From: Pseudomonas bubulae | GTDB lineage: Bacteria > Pseudomonadota > Gammaproteobacteria > Pseudomonadales > Pseudomonadaceae | DNA length: 64,000 nt | Direction: 5' to 3' | NCBI RefSeq assembly: GCF_037023725.1 | Contig: NZ_CP146077.1 | Location: 1,525,001-1,589,000 of the forward strand | Part shown: positions 1-8,989 of the stretch, in pieces | How the letters are laid out: each line of letters begins with the position of its first letter | How positions within the stretch are numbered: the first letter of the stretch is position 1 | Program-made: the position numbers and the translations under genes | The notes under the pieces: model-generated | Seen by the model: only the letters and a program-made list of their open reading frames with translations | What the model was told of the DNA's origin: nothing | Databases searched by the model: none

Positions 1-1
1 A

Positions 2-2758
2 CCGCAAATTTTGCAGCGCTGGGACAGCATTGGCCTGTACGGGAAGTTGCGCGAGATTGGCAAGGATCGTCCGAAGTTCGTACTTCACGACGGTCCTCCG
101 TACGCCAACGGCACTATCCATATCGGTCATGCGCTGAACAAGATTCTGAAAGACATGATCATCCGCTCCAAGACCCTGTCGGGTTTTGACGCGCCGTATG
201 TGCCGGGCTGGGATTGCCATGGTTTGCCGATTGAACACAAGGTCGAAGTGACCCACGGTAAAAACCTGAGCGCGGATAAAACCCGCGAGCTGTGCCGTGC
301 CTACGCCACCGAGCAGATCGAGGGGCAGAAGTCCGAGTTCATCCGTCTGGGTGTGCTGGGTGATTTCGCCAACCCGTACAAGACCATGGACTTCAAAAAC
401 GAAGCCGGTGAAATCCGTGCTTTGGCTGAGATCGTCAAGGGCGGTTTTGTGTTCAAGGGCCTCAAGCCGGTGAACTGGTGCTTCGATTGCGGTTCGGCCC
501 TGGCTGAAGCTGAAGTTGAATACCAGGACAAGAAGTCTGCGGCCATCGACGTTGCCTTCCCGGTTGCCGACGAAGCCAGGCTGGCCGAGGCCTTTGGCCT
601 GGCGGCACTGAGCAAACCTGCTTCGATCGTGATCTGGACCACCACCCCGTGGACCATTCCGGCCAACCAGGCGCTTAACGTACACCCGGAATTCACCTAC
701 GCGCTGGTCGACGTGGGCGACAAGTTGCTGGTACTGGCTGAAGAGCTGGTCGAATCGAGTCTGGCGCGTTACAACCTGCAGGGTTCGGTCATCGCCACCA
801 CCACTGGCTCAGCGCTTGAACTGATCAACTTCCGTCACCCGTTCTATGACCGTCTGTCGCCTGTTTATCTGGCCGACTACGTTGAGCTGGGTGCTGGCAC
901 TGGTGTGGTTCACTCGGCTCCAGCCTACGGCGTAGACGACTTCGTGACCTGCAAAGCCTATGGCATGGTCAACGACGACATCATCAACCCGGTGCAAAGC
1001 AATGGCGTTTACGTGCCGTCGCTGGAGTTCTTCGGTGGCCAGTTCATCTGGAAGGCCAACCAGAACATCATCGACAAGCTGATCGAAGTCGGTTCGCTGA
1101 TGTTCACCGAGACCATCAGCCACAGCTATATGCACTGCTGGCGCCACAAGACGCCGCTGATCTACCGTGCCACCGCCCAGTGGTTTATCGGTATGGACAA
1201 GCAGCCGACTGATGGCGATACCTTGCGCACCCGTGCGCTGCAAGCGATCGAAGACACCCAGTTCGTTCCGGCCTGGGGTCAGGCGCGCCTGCACTCGATG
1301 ATCGCCAACCGCCCGGACTGGTGCATCTCGCGTCAACGCAACTGGGGCGTGCCGATCCCGTTTTTCCTGAACAAGGAAAGCGGCGAGCTGCACCCGCGCA
1401 CCGTCGAAATGATGGAAGAAGTGGCCAAGCGCGTTGAAGTCGAAGGCATCGAGGCGTGGTTCAAGCTGGATGCTGCCGAGCTGCTGGGCGACGAAGCGCC
1501 GCTGTACGACAAGATCAGCGATACCCTGGATGTATGGTTCGATTCGGGCACCACGCACTGGCATGTTCTGCGCGGTTCGCACCCGATGGGTCACGAGACC
1601 GGCCCGCGTGCCGACCTCTACCTTGAAGGCTCCGACCAGCACCGTGGCTGGTTCCACTCGTCGTTGCTGACCGGTTGCGCCATCGACAACCACGCTCCGT
1701 ACCGCGAGCTGCTGACCCACGGTTTTACCGTGGACGAAGCGGGCCGCAAGATGTCCAAGTCGCTGGGCAACGTGATTGCACCGCAAAAGGTCAACGACAC
1801 CCTGGGCGCCGACATCATGCGTCTGTGGGTTGCCTCGACCGACTACTCGGGCGAAATCGCGGTTTCCGACCAGATCCTGCAGCGCAGTGCGGACGCCTAC
1901 CGACGTATCCGCAATACCGCACGCTTCCTGCTGTCGAACCTGACCGGTTTCAATCCAGCCACCGACATCCTGCCTGCCGAAGAAATGCTGGCACTGGACC
2001 GTTGGGCGGTGGATCGTGCGTTGCTGCTGCAACGTGAGCTGGAGCTGCATTACGGCGAATACCGTTTCTGGAACGTGTACTCCAAGGTGCACAACTTCTG
2101 CGTTCAGGAGCTGGGCGGTTTCTATCTCGACATCATCAAGGACCGCCAGTACACCACCGGCGCCAACAGCAAGGCTCGCCGTTCGTGCCAGACCGCGCTG
2201 TTCCACATCTCTGAAGCGCTGGTGCGCTGGATCGCTCCGATCCTGGCGTTCACCGCTGATGAGTTGTGGCAGTACCTGCCGGGCGAGCGCAACGAATCGG
2301 TCATGCTCAACACCTGGTACGAAGGCCTGACTGAACTGCCGGAAGGCACCGAACTGGATCGCGCCTACTGGGAGCGAATCATGGCGGTCAAGGTTGCGGT
2401 CAACAAGGAAATGGAAAACTTGCGCGCAGCCAAGGCCATTGGCGGTAACTTGCAAGCAGAAGTGACCTTGTTCGCCGAAGATCAGCTGGCTGCTGATTTG
2501 TCCAAGTTGAGCAACGAGCTGCGTTTCGTGTTGATCACCTCCACTGCCAGCGTTGCGCCTTTTGCGCAGGCTCCAGCAGATGCCGTGGTTACCGAAGTGG
2601 CTGGCCTCAAGCTCAAGGTGGTCAAGTCGGCCCATGCCAAGTGCGCCCGTTGCTGGCACTGCCGTGAAGACGTCGGCGTTAACCCCGAGCACCCTGAAAT
2701 CTGCGGTCGTTGTGTAGACAATATCAGCGGCGCTGGTGAGGTACGTCACTATGCCTAA
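2..2758 (+). CDS. ileS: Isoleucyl-tRNA synthetase, 5' end cut by window edge
   Basis: Charges tRNA-Ile with isoleucine in the cytoplasm and edits mischarged valine. The reading frame is open from base 2 (first residues PQILQRWDS), so only roughly the first 25-30 codons are missing compared with the usual length near 940. The class I signatures are both visible: the HIGH box in the GTIHIGH stretch near bases 115-140 and KMSKS near 1750-1765. The C-terminal zinc-binding cysteines (CARCWHC and CGRC, about 2641-2714) are intact. The stop codon overlaps the lspA start by 8 bp, so ileS and lspA are translationally coupled, in the ileS-lspA-fkpB-ispH order typical of gammaproteobacteria. Confidence 0.98.
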   Translation, partial: PQILQRWDSIGLYGKLREIGKDRPKFVLHDGPPYANGTIHIGHALNKILKDMIIRSKTLSGFDAPYVPGWDCHGLPIEHKVEVTHGKNLSADKTRELCRAYATEQIEGQKSEFIRLGVLGDFANPYKTMDFKNEAGEIRALAEIVKGGFVFKGLKPVNWCFDCGSALAEAEVEYQDKKSAAIDVAFPVADEARLAEAFGLAALSKPASIVIWTTTPWTIPANQALNVHPEFTYALVDVGDKLLVLAEELVESSLARYNLQGSVIATTTGSALELINFRHPFYDRLSPVYLADYVELGAGTGVVHSAPAYGVDDFVTCKAYGMVNDDIINPVQSNGVYVPSLEFFGGQFIWKANQNIIDKLIEVGSLMFTETISHSYMHCWRHKTPLIYRATAQWFIGMDKQPTDGDTLRTRALQAIEDTQFVPAWGQARLHSMIANRPDWCISRQRNWGVPIPFFLNKESGELHPRTVEMMEEVAKRVEVEGIEAWFKLDAAELLGDEAPLYDKISDTLDVWFDSGTTHWHVLRGSHPMGHETGPRADLYLEGSDQHRGWFHSSLLTGCAIDNHAPYRELLTHGFTVDEAGRKMSKSLGNVIAPQKVNDTLGADIMRLWVASTDYSGEIAVSDQILQRSADAYRRIRNTARFLLSNLTGFNPATDILPAEEMLALDRWAVDRALLLQRELELHYGEYRFWNVYSKVHNFCVQELGGFYLDIIKDRQYTTGANSKARRSCQTALFHISEALVRWIAPILAFTADELWQYLPGERNESVMLNTWYEGLTELPEGTELDRAYWERIMAVKVAVNKEMENLRAAKAIGGNLQAEVTLFAEDQLAADLSKLSNELRFVLITSTASVAPFAQAPADAVVTEVAGLKLKVVKSAHAKCARCWHCREDVGVNPEHPEICGRCVDNISGAGEVRHYA

Positions 2759-3269
2759 TACCAGCACTACCGGGCGCTTCGGGCGCCTGGGCTGGCTCTG
2801 GTTGACTGTGCTGGTCCTGGTCATTGACCTGACCAGCAAGGTCTACTTCGACAATTCGCTGCAGATGTACCAGCAGATTGTGGTGATTCCCGACCTGTTC
2901 AGCTGGACCCTGGCTTACAACACCGGTGCGGCCTTCAGCTTCCTGGCGGACAGTGCCGGCTGGCAGCGCTGGCTGTTTGCCCTGATCGCGGTCGTGGTCA
3001 GTGCCGTGCTGGTGGTCTGGCTCAAGCGTCTGGGGCGCAATGACACCTGGTTGGCCATTGCCCTTGCCCTGATTCTGGGCGGCGCACTGGGTAACCTGTA
3101 TGACCGTATTGTCTACGGTCATGTGGTCGATTTCATTCTGGTGCATTGGCAAAATCGCTGGTACTTCCCTGCGTTCAACTTCGCCGACAGTGCGATTTGC
3201 GTAGGTGCCGTGATGCTGGCACTGGATATGTTCAAAAGTAAAAAGCCCGAGGAACCCGCTCATGACTGA
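2751..3269 (+). CDS. lspA: Lipoprotein signal peptidase (signal peptidase II)
   Basis: Inner-membrane aspartyl protease that removes the signal peptide from diacylglyceryl-prolipoproteins. I place the start at the ATG at 2751 ([15 protein letters not shown]), inside the end of ileS; an upstream in-frame GTG at 2736 is less likely because the 8-bp ATGCCTAA overlap is the common arrangement. The product is 172 residues with four hydrophobic segments. The two catalytic aspartates are visible in the NLYDR and FNFADS motifs. It ends in an ATGACTGA overlap with fkpB. It would process lipoproteins such as BamD, encoded further along in this window. Confidence 0.97.
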   Translation: MPNTSTTGRFGRLGWLWLTVLVLVIDLTSKVYFDNSLQMYQQIVVIPDLFSWTLAYNTGAAFSFLADSAGWQRWLFALIAVVVSAVLVVWLKRLGRNDTWLAIALALILGGALGNLYDRIVYGHVVDFILVHWQNRWYFPAFNFADSAICVGAVMLALDMFKSKKPEEPAHD

Positions 3270-3699
3270 GCAGCGTATTGGTCAGAACACGCAGGTCACT
3301 CTGCATTTTGCTTTGCGTCTGGAAAATGGCGACACCGTTGACAGCACCTTCGACAAATCCCCGGCCACTTTCAAGGTGGGTGATGGCAGCTTGCTGCCAG
3401 GGTTTGAAGCGGCGTTGTTCGGTTTCAAGGCGGGTGACAAGCGCACACTGGAGATTCTTCCGGAAAACGCCTTTGGCCAGCCTAACCCGCAAAACGTGCA
3501 GATCATTCCGCGTTCGCAGTTCAAGGACATGGAGTTGTCGCAAGGTTTGCTGGTGATCTTCAACGATGCGGCCAATACCGAGCTTCCGGGTGTGGTCAAA
3601 GAGTTCGATGACGAGCAAGTCACCATTGATTTCAACCATCCGCTGGCAGGCAAAACCCTGACCTTCGACGTGGAAATCAAAGACGTTCAAGCGCTGTAA
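3262..3699 (+). CDS. fkpB: FKBP-type peptidyl-prolyl cis-trans isomerase, SlyD-like
   Basis: Catalyses prolyl cis-trans isomerisation during protein folding in the cytoplasm. The 145-residue protein has the short FKBP domain with an inserted IF (chaperone) subdomain, as in FkpB/SlpA: the start [18 protein letters not shown], the [13 protein letters not shown] stretch and the C-terminal [17 protein letters not shown] are family features. It lacks the histidine-rich metal tail of SlyD. The start ATG overlaps the end of lspA by 8 bp. Its place between lspA and ispH matches the E. coli order, supporting the assignment. Confidence 0.95.
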   Translation: MTEQRIGQNTQVTLHFALRLENGDTVDSTFDKSPATFKVGDGSLLPGFEAALFGFKAGDKRTLEILPENAFGQPNPQNVQIIPRSQFKDMELSQGLLVIFNDAANTELPGVVKEFDDEQVTIDFNHPLAGKTLTFDVEIKDVQAL

Positions 3700-3764
3700 T
3701 CCAGTGCCCGGCTGCGGCCGGGCCTGATTGGCATTATTTTTCTGCGCGTCCCACGAGGCCCAGC

Positions 3765-4712
3765 ATGCATATCAAACTCGCCAACCCCCGTGGCTTCTGC
3801 GCCGGGGTGGACCGTGCGATTGAAATCGTCAATCGTGCTCTGGAAGTTTTCGGTCCGCCTATCTATGTTCGCCACGAAGTGGTGCACAACAAATTTGTCG
3901 TTGAAGACCTGCGTTCCCGTGGCGCTATTTTCGTCGAAGAGCTGGATCAGGTGCCGGACGACGTCATTGTGATATTCAGTGCCCACGGCGTTTCCCAGGC
4001 CGTGCGTACAGAGGCTGCCGGGCGTGGTCTCAAGGTGTTCGACGCGACCTGCCCGCTGGTGACCAAGGTGCATATCGAGGTCGCGCGCTATAGCCGTGAT
4101 GGCCGTGAGTGCATTTTGATTGGCCATGCCGGTCACCCGGAAGTCGAAGGCACCATGGGCCAGTACGACGCCAGTAATGGTGGCGCGATCTACCTGGTCG
4201 AAGATGAAAAGGATGTTGCGAACCTGCAGGTCAAAGACCCGGAAAAACTGGCCTTTGTAACCCAGACAACCTTGTCGATGGACGACACCAGTCGTGTGAT
4301 CGACGCCCTGCGTTCGCGCTTCCCGGCCATTGGCGGACCGCGCAAGGACGATATCTGCTATGCCACGCAAAACCGTCAGGATGCGGTCAAGCAACTGGCT
4401 GATGAGTGCGATGTCGTGTTGGTAGTGGGCAGCCCGAACAGCTCCAACTCCAACCGCCTGCGCGAACTGGCGGAGCGTATGCAGACCCCCGCCTACCTGA
4501 TCGACGGTGCTGAAGACCTGCAAAAAAGCTGGTTCGACGGCGTAAATAGCATCGGTATCACCGCCGGTGCATCGGCCCCAGAGGTACTGGTACGTGGCGT
4601 GATTCAACAGCTGCATGCCTGGGGCGCAACCGGTGCCGACGAGCTGGCCGGCCGTGAAGAGAATGTTACGTTCTCCATGCCCAAAGAGTTGCGCGTTCGC
4701 GCCATTACCTAA
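3765..4712 (+). CDS. ispH: 4-hydroxy-3-methylbut-2-enyl diphosphate reductase
   Basis: Last enzyme of the MEP isoprenoid pathway, reducing HMBPP to isopentenyl and dimethylallyl diphosphate with a 4Fe-4S cluster. The 315-residue protein carries the three cluster cysteines in PRGFCAGV (near residue 12), DATCPLV (near 96) and DICYATQ (near 200), plus HGVSQ and the substrate-binding [10 protein letters not shown] stretch. It follows fkpB after 65 bp containing a GC-rich hairpin at about 3707-3724. Its stop overlaps by 3 bp the stop of the convergent fimT-like gene, so the two transcripts collide. Confidence 0.98.
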   Translation: MHIKLANPRGFCAGVDRAIEIVNRALEVFGPPIYVRHEVVHNKFVVEDLRSRGAIFVEELDQVPDDVIVIFSAHGVSQAVRTEAAGRGLKVFDATCPLVTKVHIEVARYSRDGRECILIGHAGHPEVEGTMGQYDASNGGAIYLVEDEKDVANLQVKDPEKLAFVTQTTLSMDDTSRVIDALRSRFPAIGGPRKDDICYATQNRQDAVKQLADECDVVLVVGSPNSSNSNRLRELAERMQTPAYLIDGAEDLQKSWFDGVNSIGITAGASAPEVLVRGVIQQLHAWGATGADELAGREENVTFSMPKELRVRAIT

Positions 4713-5230
4713 GCGTGCCTGCATAAGGCCTGTGCAGTTTTATCGCTGCGCAGGCTGATGCGCCCGCTCTTGGCCAGCACCACTTGATAGTGGCTCTGTG
4801 CAGTCCTTGCCTGACAAACATGCAGTGTCCCGGCTTGAAAGGCGCCTCCAACCAGTTGTGGCTCGCCCAGCGGGTTGAAGCGCACATACCGTTTAACCGG
4901 TGTATTGCCCGCAATGGGTATGCGCCCACTGCCCTGTGACTCGACCAGCACCGGGTTGCCCTTGTCCAGATGGCCTTGGCCGCTCAAGTCCAGAATCGTC
5001 CTCCAGCCTCGGCTCCAATCTTCTTCGTACGGATAAACCACCACAAATTGTTGGCGTAGCAGTGCTTGTGCGCGTGCATTGCGCAGGCTGCTGGCCAGTT
5101 GTTCGGCAGTGATCTGGCGCTGATGATGCTCGACAAGGGCGCTATAGGCCGGGCTGGCAAAACGGGCCGTAAGCGCCACGATCGTCAGCGTCAGTAGCAG
5201 CTGGATCAGACTCATGCCACGTTGATGCAT
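4709..5230 (-). CDS. fimT: FimT/GspH-family pseudopilin (type IV pilus minor pilin)
   Basis: A 173-residue pseudopilin with a prepilin leader (MHQRG then [15 protein letters not shown]), one hydrophobic N-terminal helix and a GspH-like beta-rich C-terminal half. It probably belongs to the initiation complex of type IV pili, or to the DNA-binding pilin class. Position +5 of the mature protein is Gln, where most pilins have Glu. In P. aeruginosa two such genes (fimT and fimU) are co-oriented upstream of pilV; here there is one, on the opposite strand, divergent from pilV and convergent with ispH. The symbol follows family and position; fimU is the alternative. Confidence 0.75.
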   Translation of the reverse strand: MHQRGMSLIQLLLTLTIVALTARFASPAYSALVEHHQRQITAEQLASSLRNARAQALLRQQFVVVYPYEEDWSRGWRTILDLSGQGHLDKGNPVLVESQGSGRIPIAGNTPVKRYVRFNPLGEPQLVGGAFQAGTLHVCQARTAQSHYQVVLAKSGRISLRSDKTAQALCRHA

Positions 5231-5464
5231 AGCGTCCTCCCTGGACGGTTCAAGTGTGTTTTCTCTGTATAGCGAACTCTGGCACTACAGGTTCACGGCA
5301 ATGGTTTCATCATGTTTTCTGACCGTTAACAGCTTACGAAGTCAGGCGAAAAATCCGGCTGGTTTGCTTGGCTTCGTCCTGCCGTGCAGAGCAGCGGGGG
5401 AGGCTAGGCTTTTGTCTGGGCGGCACAGGGCGTGCCGTCGAACCCTCTGATATGGACGATTCGG
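5231..5464. promoter_or_regulatory. Divergent intergenic region between fimT-like and pilV
   Basis: These 234 bp separate two divergent pilin genes and must hold both promoters. The stretch is AT-richer than its neighbours around 5265-5350. I could not identify a convincing sigma54 (GG-N10-GC) or sigma70 element by eye. Confidence 0.35.
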
Positions 5465-5707
5465 ATGCCTCGATTAGTTAAAAGTCGACAAGACGGGATG
5501 AGCTTGATCGAAGTGCTTATCGCGCTGTTGATTCTGTTTATCAGCCTGATGGGCTCTGCTGCTATGCAACTCAATGCCTTGAAACATACGGCAAGCGCGC
5601 TGATAAGCACCCAGGACAGTTTTATTGCCTACAGCAGGCTGGATCAGATGCGCGCGGAGGTCGTCCACCCCTTGTCGAGCGGTCATGCCGGGGCCGGGTC
5701 ATCATGA
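5465..5707 (+). CDS. pilV: PilV-like minor pilin, unusually short
   Basis: Prepilin with a leader ending in RQDG, then MSLIEVLIALLILFISLMG, so Glu is present at +5 and the hydrophobic helix is typical. The conserved AMQLNALK segment of PilV follows the helix. From the ATG at 5465 the product is only 80 residues, whereas family members are usually about 150-190, so most of the C-terminal globular domain is missing. A GTG at 5432 would add 11 residues. The stop overlaps the pilW start as ATGA, so the frame is a genuine operon member even if the protein is reduced. It may be a deletion derivative or a lineage-specific short form. Confidence 0.7.
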   Translation: MPRLVKSRQDGMSLIEVLIALLILFISLMGSAAMQLNALKHTASALISTQDSFIAYSRLDQMRAEVVHPLSSGHAGAGSS

Positions 5708-6387
5708 GCAATCCCCGTTCAGGTTTTGGCCTGATCGAGCTGATGGTGGCTCTGGCGCTGGGAGTGCTGGTAGTGCTGGGCATGACGCAGATTTTCTCAA
5801 GCAGCCGCGAGGCTTACTTAAGCCAGCGGTCGTCGGCAAGGCTGCAGGAGGATGCGCGTTATGTGCTGAGTAAACTGGCTCGGGAGATTCGCATGGCGGG
5901 CATGTTTGGCTGCCTGTCAGTCGATCGTATTGTTGATGCGCCCACTGTTTTTAAGACACCGGTCTCCTGGCAGAGGGGGGTGTTGCGCATGATCAGTTCG
6001 GACGTAGCGCTTCAGGCTGCCAAGCCTGACTGGACTGTGGTCTCGGACTGCACAAGTTTCGCCCGGGCCTATCCCGGGGCAAGGTCGTTTTTGGCTCCCG
6101 GTGAAACGGCATTTCCCGTGCGTGAATTGTTTTACCGTCATGAGCACGGGCAGTTAAAGATCGGGCCCAATAAAGCGGTCCTGCTCGATAATGTGGCTGC
6201 CTTTGACGTGAGTTTTGGCGTGGCCGGGACGGCAGGTTCGCACTCCGTGCTGCGTTATGAGAGTCGTCTGGTCAAAGGTTCCAGTCTGCGCAGCATCCGT
6301 ATCGGCCTGACATTGCGAGACCGCGCCGGGCGGGTCAAGGACCAGGTCTATCAGTTGGAAATCGCTTTGCGTAACCGGCTGGCTTAG
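5704..6387 (+). CDS. pilW: PilW-family minor pilin
   Basis: A 227-residue minor pilin with a short leader (MSNPRSG), then FGLIELMVALALGVLVVLG, with Glu at +5. PilW proteins are part of the primed tip complex that starts type IV pilus assembly. The REIRMAGMFGC segment after the helix and the C-terminal strand YQLEIALRNRLA fit the family. It overlaps pilV by 4 bp and is followed 10 bp later by pilX, so the genes form one transcript. It is somewhat shorter than the roughly 270 residues common in other pseudomonads. Confidence 0.85.
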   Translation: MSNPRSGFGLIELMVALALGVLVVLGMTQIFSSSREAYLSQRSSARLQEDARYVLSKLAREIRMAGMFGCLSVDRIVDAPTVFKTPVSWQRGVLRMISSDVALQAAKPDWTVVSDCTSFARAYPGARSFLAPGETAFPVRELFYRHEHGQLKIGPNKAVLLDNVAAFDVSFGVAGTAGSHSVLRYESRLVKGSSLRSIRIGLTLRDRAGRVKDQVYQLEIALRNRLA

Positions 6388-6397
6388 GGCACGCATC

Positions 6398-6940
6398 ATG
6401 CCTTTGCCATTGATTTATCAGCGCGGCATGGCACTGCTGGTCAGCCTGGTTTTCATGCTGTTGCTGAGCCTGATCGGGATGGCTGCAATGGTCAGTGCGA
6501 CCCTTCAGGAAAAAATGTCTGCAGGCGTTCAACATGCCAACCACTCATTTCAGGCCGCAGAAGCGGCGCTTGGCAGTGGGGAGGCCTGGCTTCAGATCCA
6601 AGGGGGCAGGGTATTGCCTTGCACTTCGCCAGCAAGCTGTAACCCGCCCCCAGAGGCGCGTACTCAGGCTGTGCCAGGCATCGATCCGGCCTCCGGGGTA
6701 CGTTGGATAAGCGTTGCGAACGGGCTGTATGGTGTTCAGAACCTTGGGCCAAGCATTACGCCAGCCCATTTACCAGTGACCACCACTACCCGTTTGTATC
6801 GAGTTACCGGTATTGGCTGGCACGGGCAGTCGCGCACCGTACTGGAGAGTATTTATGCGCGTTATCAAGGGCCGGATAACGCTTCGCAAGAGCGTGTTGC
6901 CAGGGGTTTTCACCGGGTCATGTGGCGACAGCTGCAATAG
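6398..6940 (+). CDS. pilX: PilX-family minor pilin
   Basis: A 180-residue PilX protein. The N-terminus QRGMALLVSLVFMLLLSLIG is the PilX N-terminal domain, followed by the typical FQAAEAALGSGEAWL motif. Mature position +5 is hydrophobic rather than Glu, as in GspK/PilX-type tip pilins. In P. aeruginosa PilX is followed by the large adhesin and tip protein PilY1; here the next gene is pilE, 10 bp downstream, so no pilY1 or pilY2 is present. Four cysteines lie in the C-terminal half (PCTSPASCNPP). Confidence 0.85.
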   Translation: MPLPLIYQRGMALLVSLVFMLLLSLIGMAAMVSATLQEKMSAGVQHANHSFQAAEAALGSGEAWLQIQGGRVLPCTSPASCNPPPEARTQAVPGIDPASGVRWISVANGLYGVQNLGPSITPAHLPVTTTTRLYRVTGIGWHGQSRTVLESIYARYQGPDNASQERVARGFHRVMWRQLQ

Positions 6941-6950
6941 GACGCACGAA

Positions 6951-7352
6951 ATGTACAGGTATGTAGCAGGTTTTACCCTGATCGAACTGATGATCGTCGT
7001 GGTTATCACCGGTATCCTTGGCGCATTCGTTTATCCGTTGTACGGCGATTATGTAAAGCGGGCTTACCGCTCTCAAGTTGTTGTCCTGTTGACGGAGCAA
7101 GCCCAAAGTCTTGAGCGCTTTTACACAAAGAACGCGGTATATAGCGGTATGAAAGACCTTAGTTCAGGCAATCAGCACTACGACATCAGTGCCGATCTCG
7201 TCGACCACGGCTACTGGCTGAAGGCGACGCCCAAACAAGGTTCGGCAATGGCGGGGGATTCGTGCGGGAGCTTTACGCTGGCTCACACCGGTATGGCAAC
7301 GATAACCCAGGCCGCCCCTGGCCTGACAATGCAGCAGTGTTGGGGGCGCTAA
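6951..7352 (+). CDS. pilE: PilE-like type IV minor pilin
   Basis: A 133-residue type IV pilin with leader MYRYVAG followed by FTLIELMIVVVITGILGAF, the canonical class IV N-methylation and cleavage site with Glu at +5. I chose the ATG at 6951, 10 bp after pilX, because it gives a short leader; the frame stays open further upstream but would give an unlikely extension inside pilX. The downstream sequence (YGDYVKRAYRSQVV, ALERFYT-like LERFYTKN) matches the ComP/PilE minor-pilin family, with two cysteines near the C-terminus. It is the last gene of the minor-pilin run; thiO starts 33 bp later. Confidence 0.88.
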   Translation: MYRYVAGFTLIELMIVVVITGILGAFVYPLYGDYVKRAYRSQVVVLLTEQAQSLERFYTKNAVYSGMKDLSSGNQHYDISADLVDHGYWLKATPKQGSAMAGDSCGSFTLAHTGMATITQAAPGLTMQQCWGR

Positions 7353-7385
7353 CGATTGATTTTGAATGACGGGCTGGATTAACAG

Positions 7386-8486
7386 ATGGCTAGGCAGCAA
7401 CGGGTGGTGATTGTCGGGGGCGGTGTCATAGGCCTGCTGACTGCGTTTAATCTGGCGGCTGATGTAGAGCAGGTGATTGTGCTGGAGCGTGGCGGGGCGG
7501 GCCAGGAGTCCTCCTGGGCCGGCGGCGGTATTGTTTCGCCGCTTTATCCGTGGCGCTATAACTGTGCTGTAACGGCCCTGGCGCACTGGTCTCAGGACTT
7601 TTATCCGCAATTGGCCGAGCGTCTGTTTGCTTCGACGGGTATTGATCCTGAAGTACACACCACCGGGCTGTACTGGCTGGACCTGGATGATGAGGCTCAG
7701 GCGCTGGAGTGGGCCGGGCGCGAAGGGCGACCTCTGGGGGCGGTCGATATGTCGGCAGTCCATGATGCCGTGCCCGTGCTGGGCGGTGGTTATGCACACG
7801 CAATTTATATGGCTAATGTGGCCAATGTGCGGAATCCGCGGTTGGTGAAATCGCTGAAGGCTGCACTGCAGGCGATGCCGAATGTCACTGTGCATGAGCA
7901 GTGCGAGGTGCTCGGTTTTGTTCGCGAAGGCGAAAGAGTTTGCGGGGTCAATACGGCCCGGGGTGAGATTCGCGGCGACGAGGTGGTGTTGTCGGCCGGG
8001 GCCTGGAGCGGTGAGTTGTTGAGCGGGCTGGGGCTGGAGTTGCCTGTGGAGCCGGTCAAGGGGCAGATGATCCTGTACAAATGCGCATCTGACTTTTTGT
8101 CGTGCATGGTGCTGGCAAAAGGGCGTTATGCCATTCCCCGCCGCGACGGTCATATCCTGATCGGTAGCACGCTGGAGCATGAAGGCTTTGATAAAACCCC
8201 GACCCTTACGGCCCTTGAGAGCCTCAAGGCCTCGGCAGTCGAATTGATCCCGGCCCTGGCCGATGCTGAAGTGGTGGGGCACTGGGCTGGGCTGCGGCCA
8301 GGTTCGCCCGAGGGCATTCCGTATATTGGGCGGGTGTCAGGTTTTGATGGTCTGTGGCTCAACTGCGGGCACTATCGCAACGGTCTGGTATTGGCACCGG
8401 CGTCCTGCCAATTATTCGCGGACTTGCTGCTGGGGCGTGAGCCGATTATCGACCCGACGCCTTATGCGCCAGAGGGGCGGATTTAA
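7386..8486 (+). CDS. thiO: Glycine oxidase ThiO
   Basis: FAD-dependent oxidase that converts glycine to iminoglycine (dehydroglycine), used to build the thiazole of thiamine. The 366-residue protein starts with the dinucleotide-binding motif VVIVGGGVIGLLTAF, followed by the QESSWAGGGIVSPLYPW segment typical of the glycine/D-amino-acid oxidase group. The C-terminal GLRPGSPEGIPYIG and HYRNGLVLAP stretches bind the flavin and close the fold. In P. aeruginosa the homologous gene sits between the fimT-pilE cluster and pilR, so the position is conserved on its left side while pilSR on its right is gone. Confidence 0.9.
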   Translation: MARQQRVVIVGGGVIGLLTAFNLAADVEQVIVLERGGAGQESSWAGGGIVSPLYPWRYNCAVTALAHWSQDFYPQLAERLFASTGIDPEVHTTGLYWLDLDDEAQALEWAGREGRPLGAVDMSAVHDAVPVLGGGYAHAIYMANVANVRNPRLVKSLKAALQAMPNVTVHEQCEVLGFVREGERVCGVNTARGEIRGDEVVLSAGAWSGELLSGLGLELPVEPVKGQMILYKCASDFLSCMVLAKGRYAIPRRDGHILIGSTLEHEGFDKTPTLTALESLKASAVELIPALADAEVVGHWAGLRPGSPEGIPYIGRVSGFDGLWLNCGHYRNGLVLAPASCQLFADLLLGREPIIDPTPYAPEGRI

Positions 8487-8515
8487 GCGGCTACAAACAC
8501 AGAGGGATTTCTGTC

Positions 8516-8600
8516 GATACTCTGTTGTAGATCAAGCCCTATTGTGGGAGCGAGCCTGCTCGCGAACGACCTTCGCGAGCAGGCTCGCTCCCACAGTTGC
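8516..8600. repeat. REP palindrome inside an 85-bp dispersed repeat (copy 1)
   Basis: Bases 8544-8597 form a near-perfect inverted repeat starting GTGGGAGCGAGCCTGCTCGC. The repeat identity extends upstream: the 85 bp from 8516 to 8600 recur without a mismatch at 19743-19827. A second small palindrome of the CAGCCTGCGGCAGCG type follows at 8611-8636. Confidence 0.9.
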
Positions 8601-8640
8601 CGTTTTCCTGTCGTAGCCTGCGGCAGCGACCGCAGGTGGC

Positions 8641-8871
8641 TTAACCCCTTGGTTTTGGCCCTTGCTCCAGATGCTGCTGGGTGCAATACCACTCTTGTTG
8701 CTGGCTCAGGGCGCGGTCACGGGGCAGGTGTACGCCACAGTGGGCGCAGCGCACCATTGGCTGAGCGCTCGGGTCGACCGGTTTTTTGGTCGCGGCCATA
8801 CCGGTCTTGTATTTGCGCCACAGCCAAACGCCTGCAGCAATCAGCGCTGCCCAGATCAGTAAACGAAGCAT
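8641..8871 (-). CDS. PP0621-family small membrane-anchored Cys-rich protein
   Basis: A 76-residue protein of unknown function matching the short PP0621-like family of pseudomonads. Residues 1-18 form a single hydrophobic segment (MLRLLIWAALIAAGVWLW), then a basic stretch, then a likely zinc-binding motif with CAHCGVHLPRD and a later Cys in WYCTQQH. The topology suggests an inner-membrane anchor with a small metal-binding domain. It lies downstream of bamD on the same strand but beyond a strong terminator, so it probably has its own promoter. Confidence 0.75.
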   Translation of the reverse strand: MLRLLIWAALIAAGVWLWRKYKTGMAATKKPVDPSAQPMVRCAHCGVHLPRDRALSQQQEWYCTQQHLEQGPKPRG

Positions 8872-8942
8872 GGTAATTCGCTATTCGAGAAAAGATGCAC
8901 CAGTTTAGCCAAGGACCTGGCAGGCGCACAGCGGTAAATCAA

Positions 8943-8980
8943 ACATAAAAAAAGAGCTCCGAAGAGCTCTTTTTTTATGT
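8943..8980. terminator. Bidirectional rho-independent terminator after bamD
   Basis: A perfect 17-bp inverted repeat with a CGAA tetraloop: an A-run and AGAGCTC on one side, GAGCTCT and a T-run on the other. It can terminate transcription in both directions and separates bamD from the small gene downstream. Confidence 0.93.
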
Positions 8981-8989
8981 GCTAAACGA

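Noticed and set aside
809..2839. Long open frame antisense to ileS
   Set aside because: It follows the codon pattern of ileS on the other strand, has no recognisable domain, and spans the end of ileS into lspA. It is a GC-driven shadow.
5231..5464. Sigma54 promoter for the pilin cluster
   Set aside because: No GG-N10-GC element with the right flanks could be found by eye.
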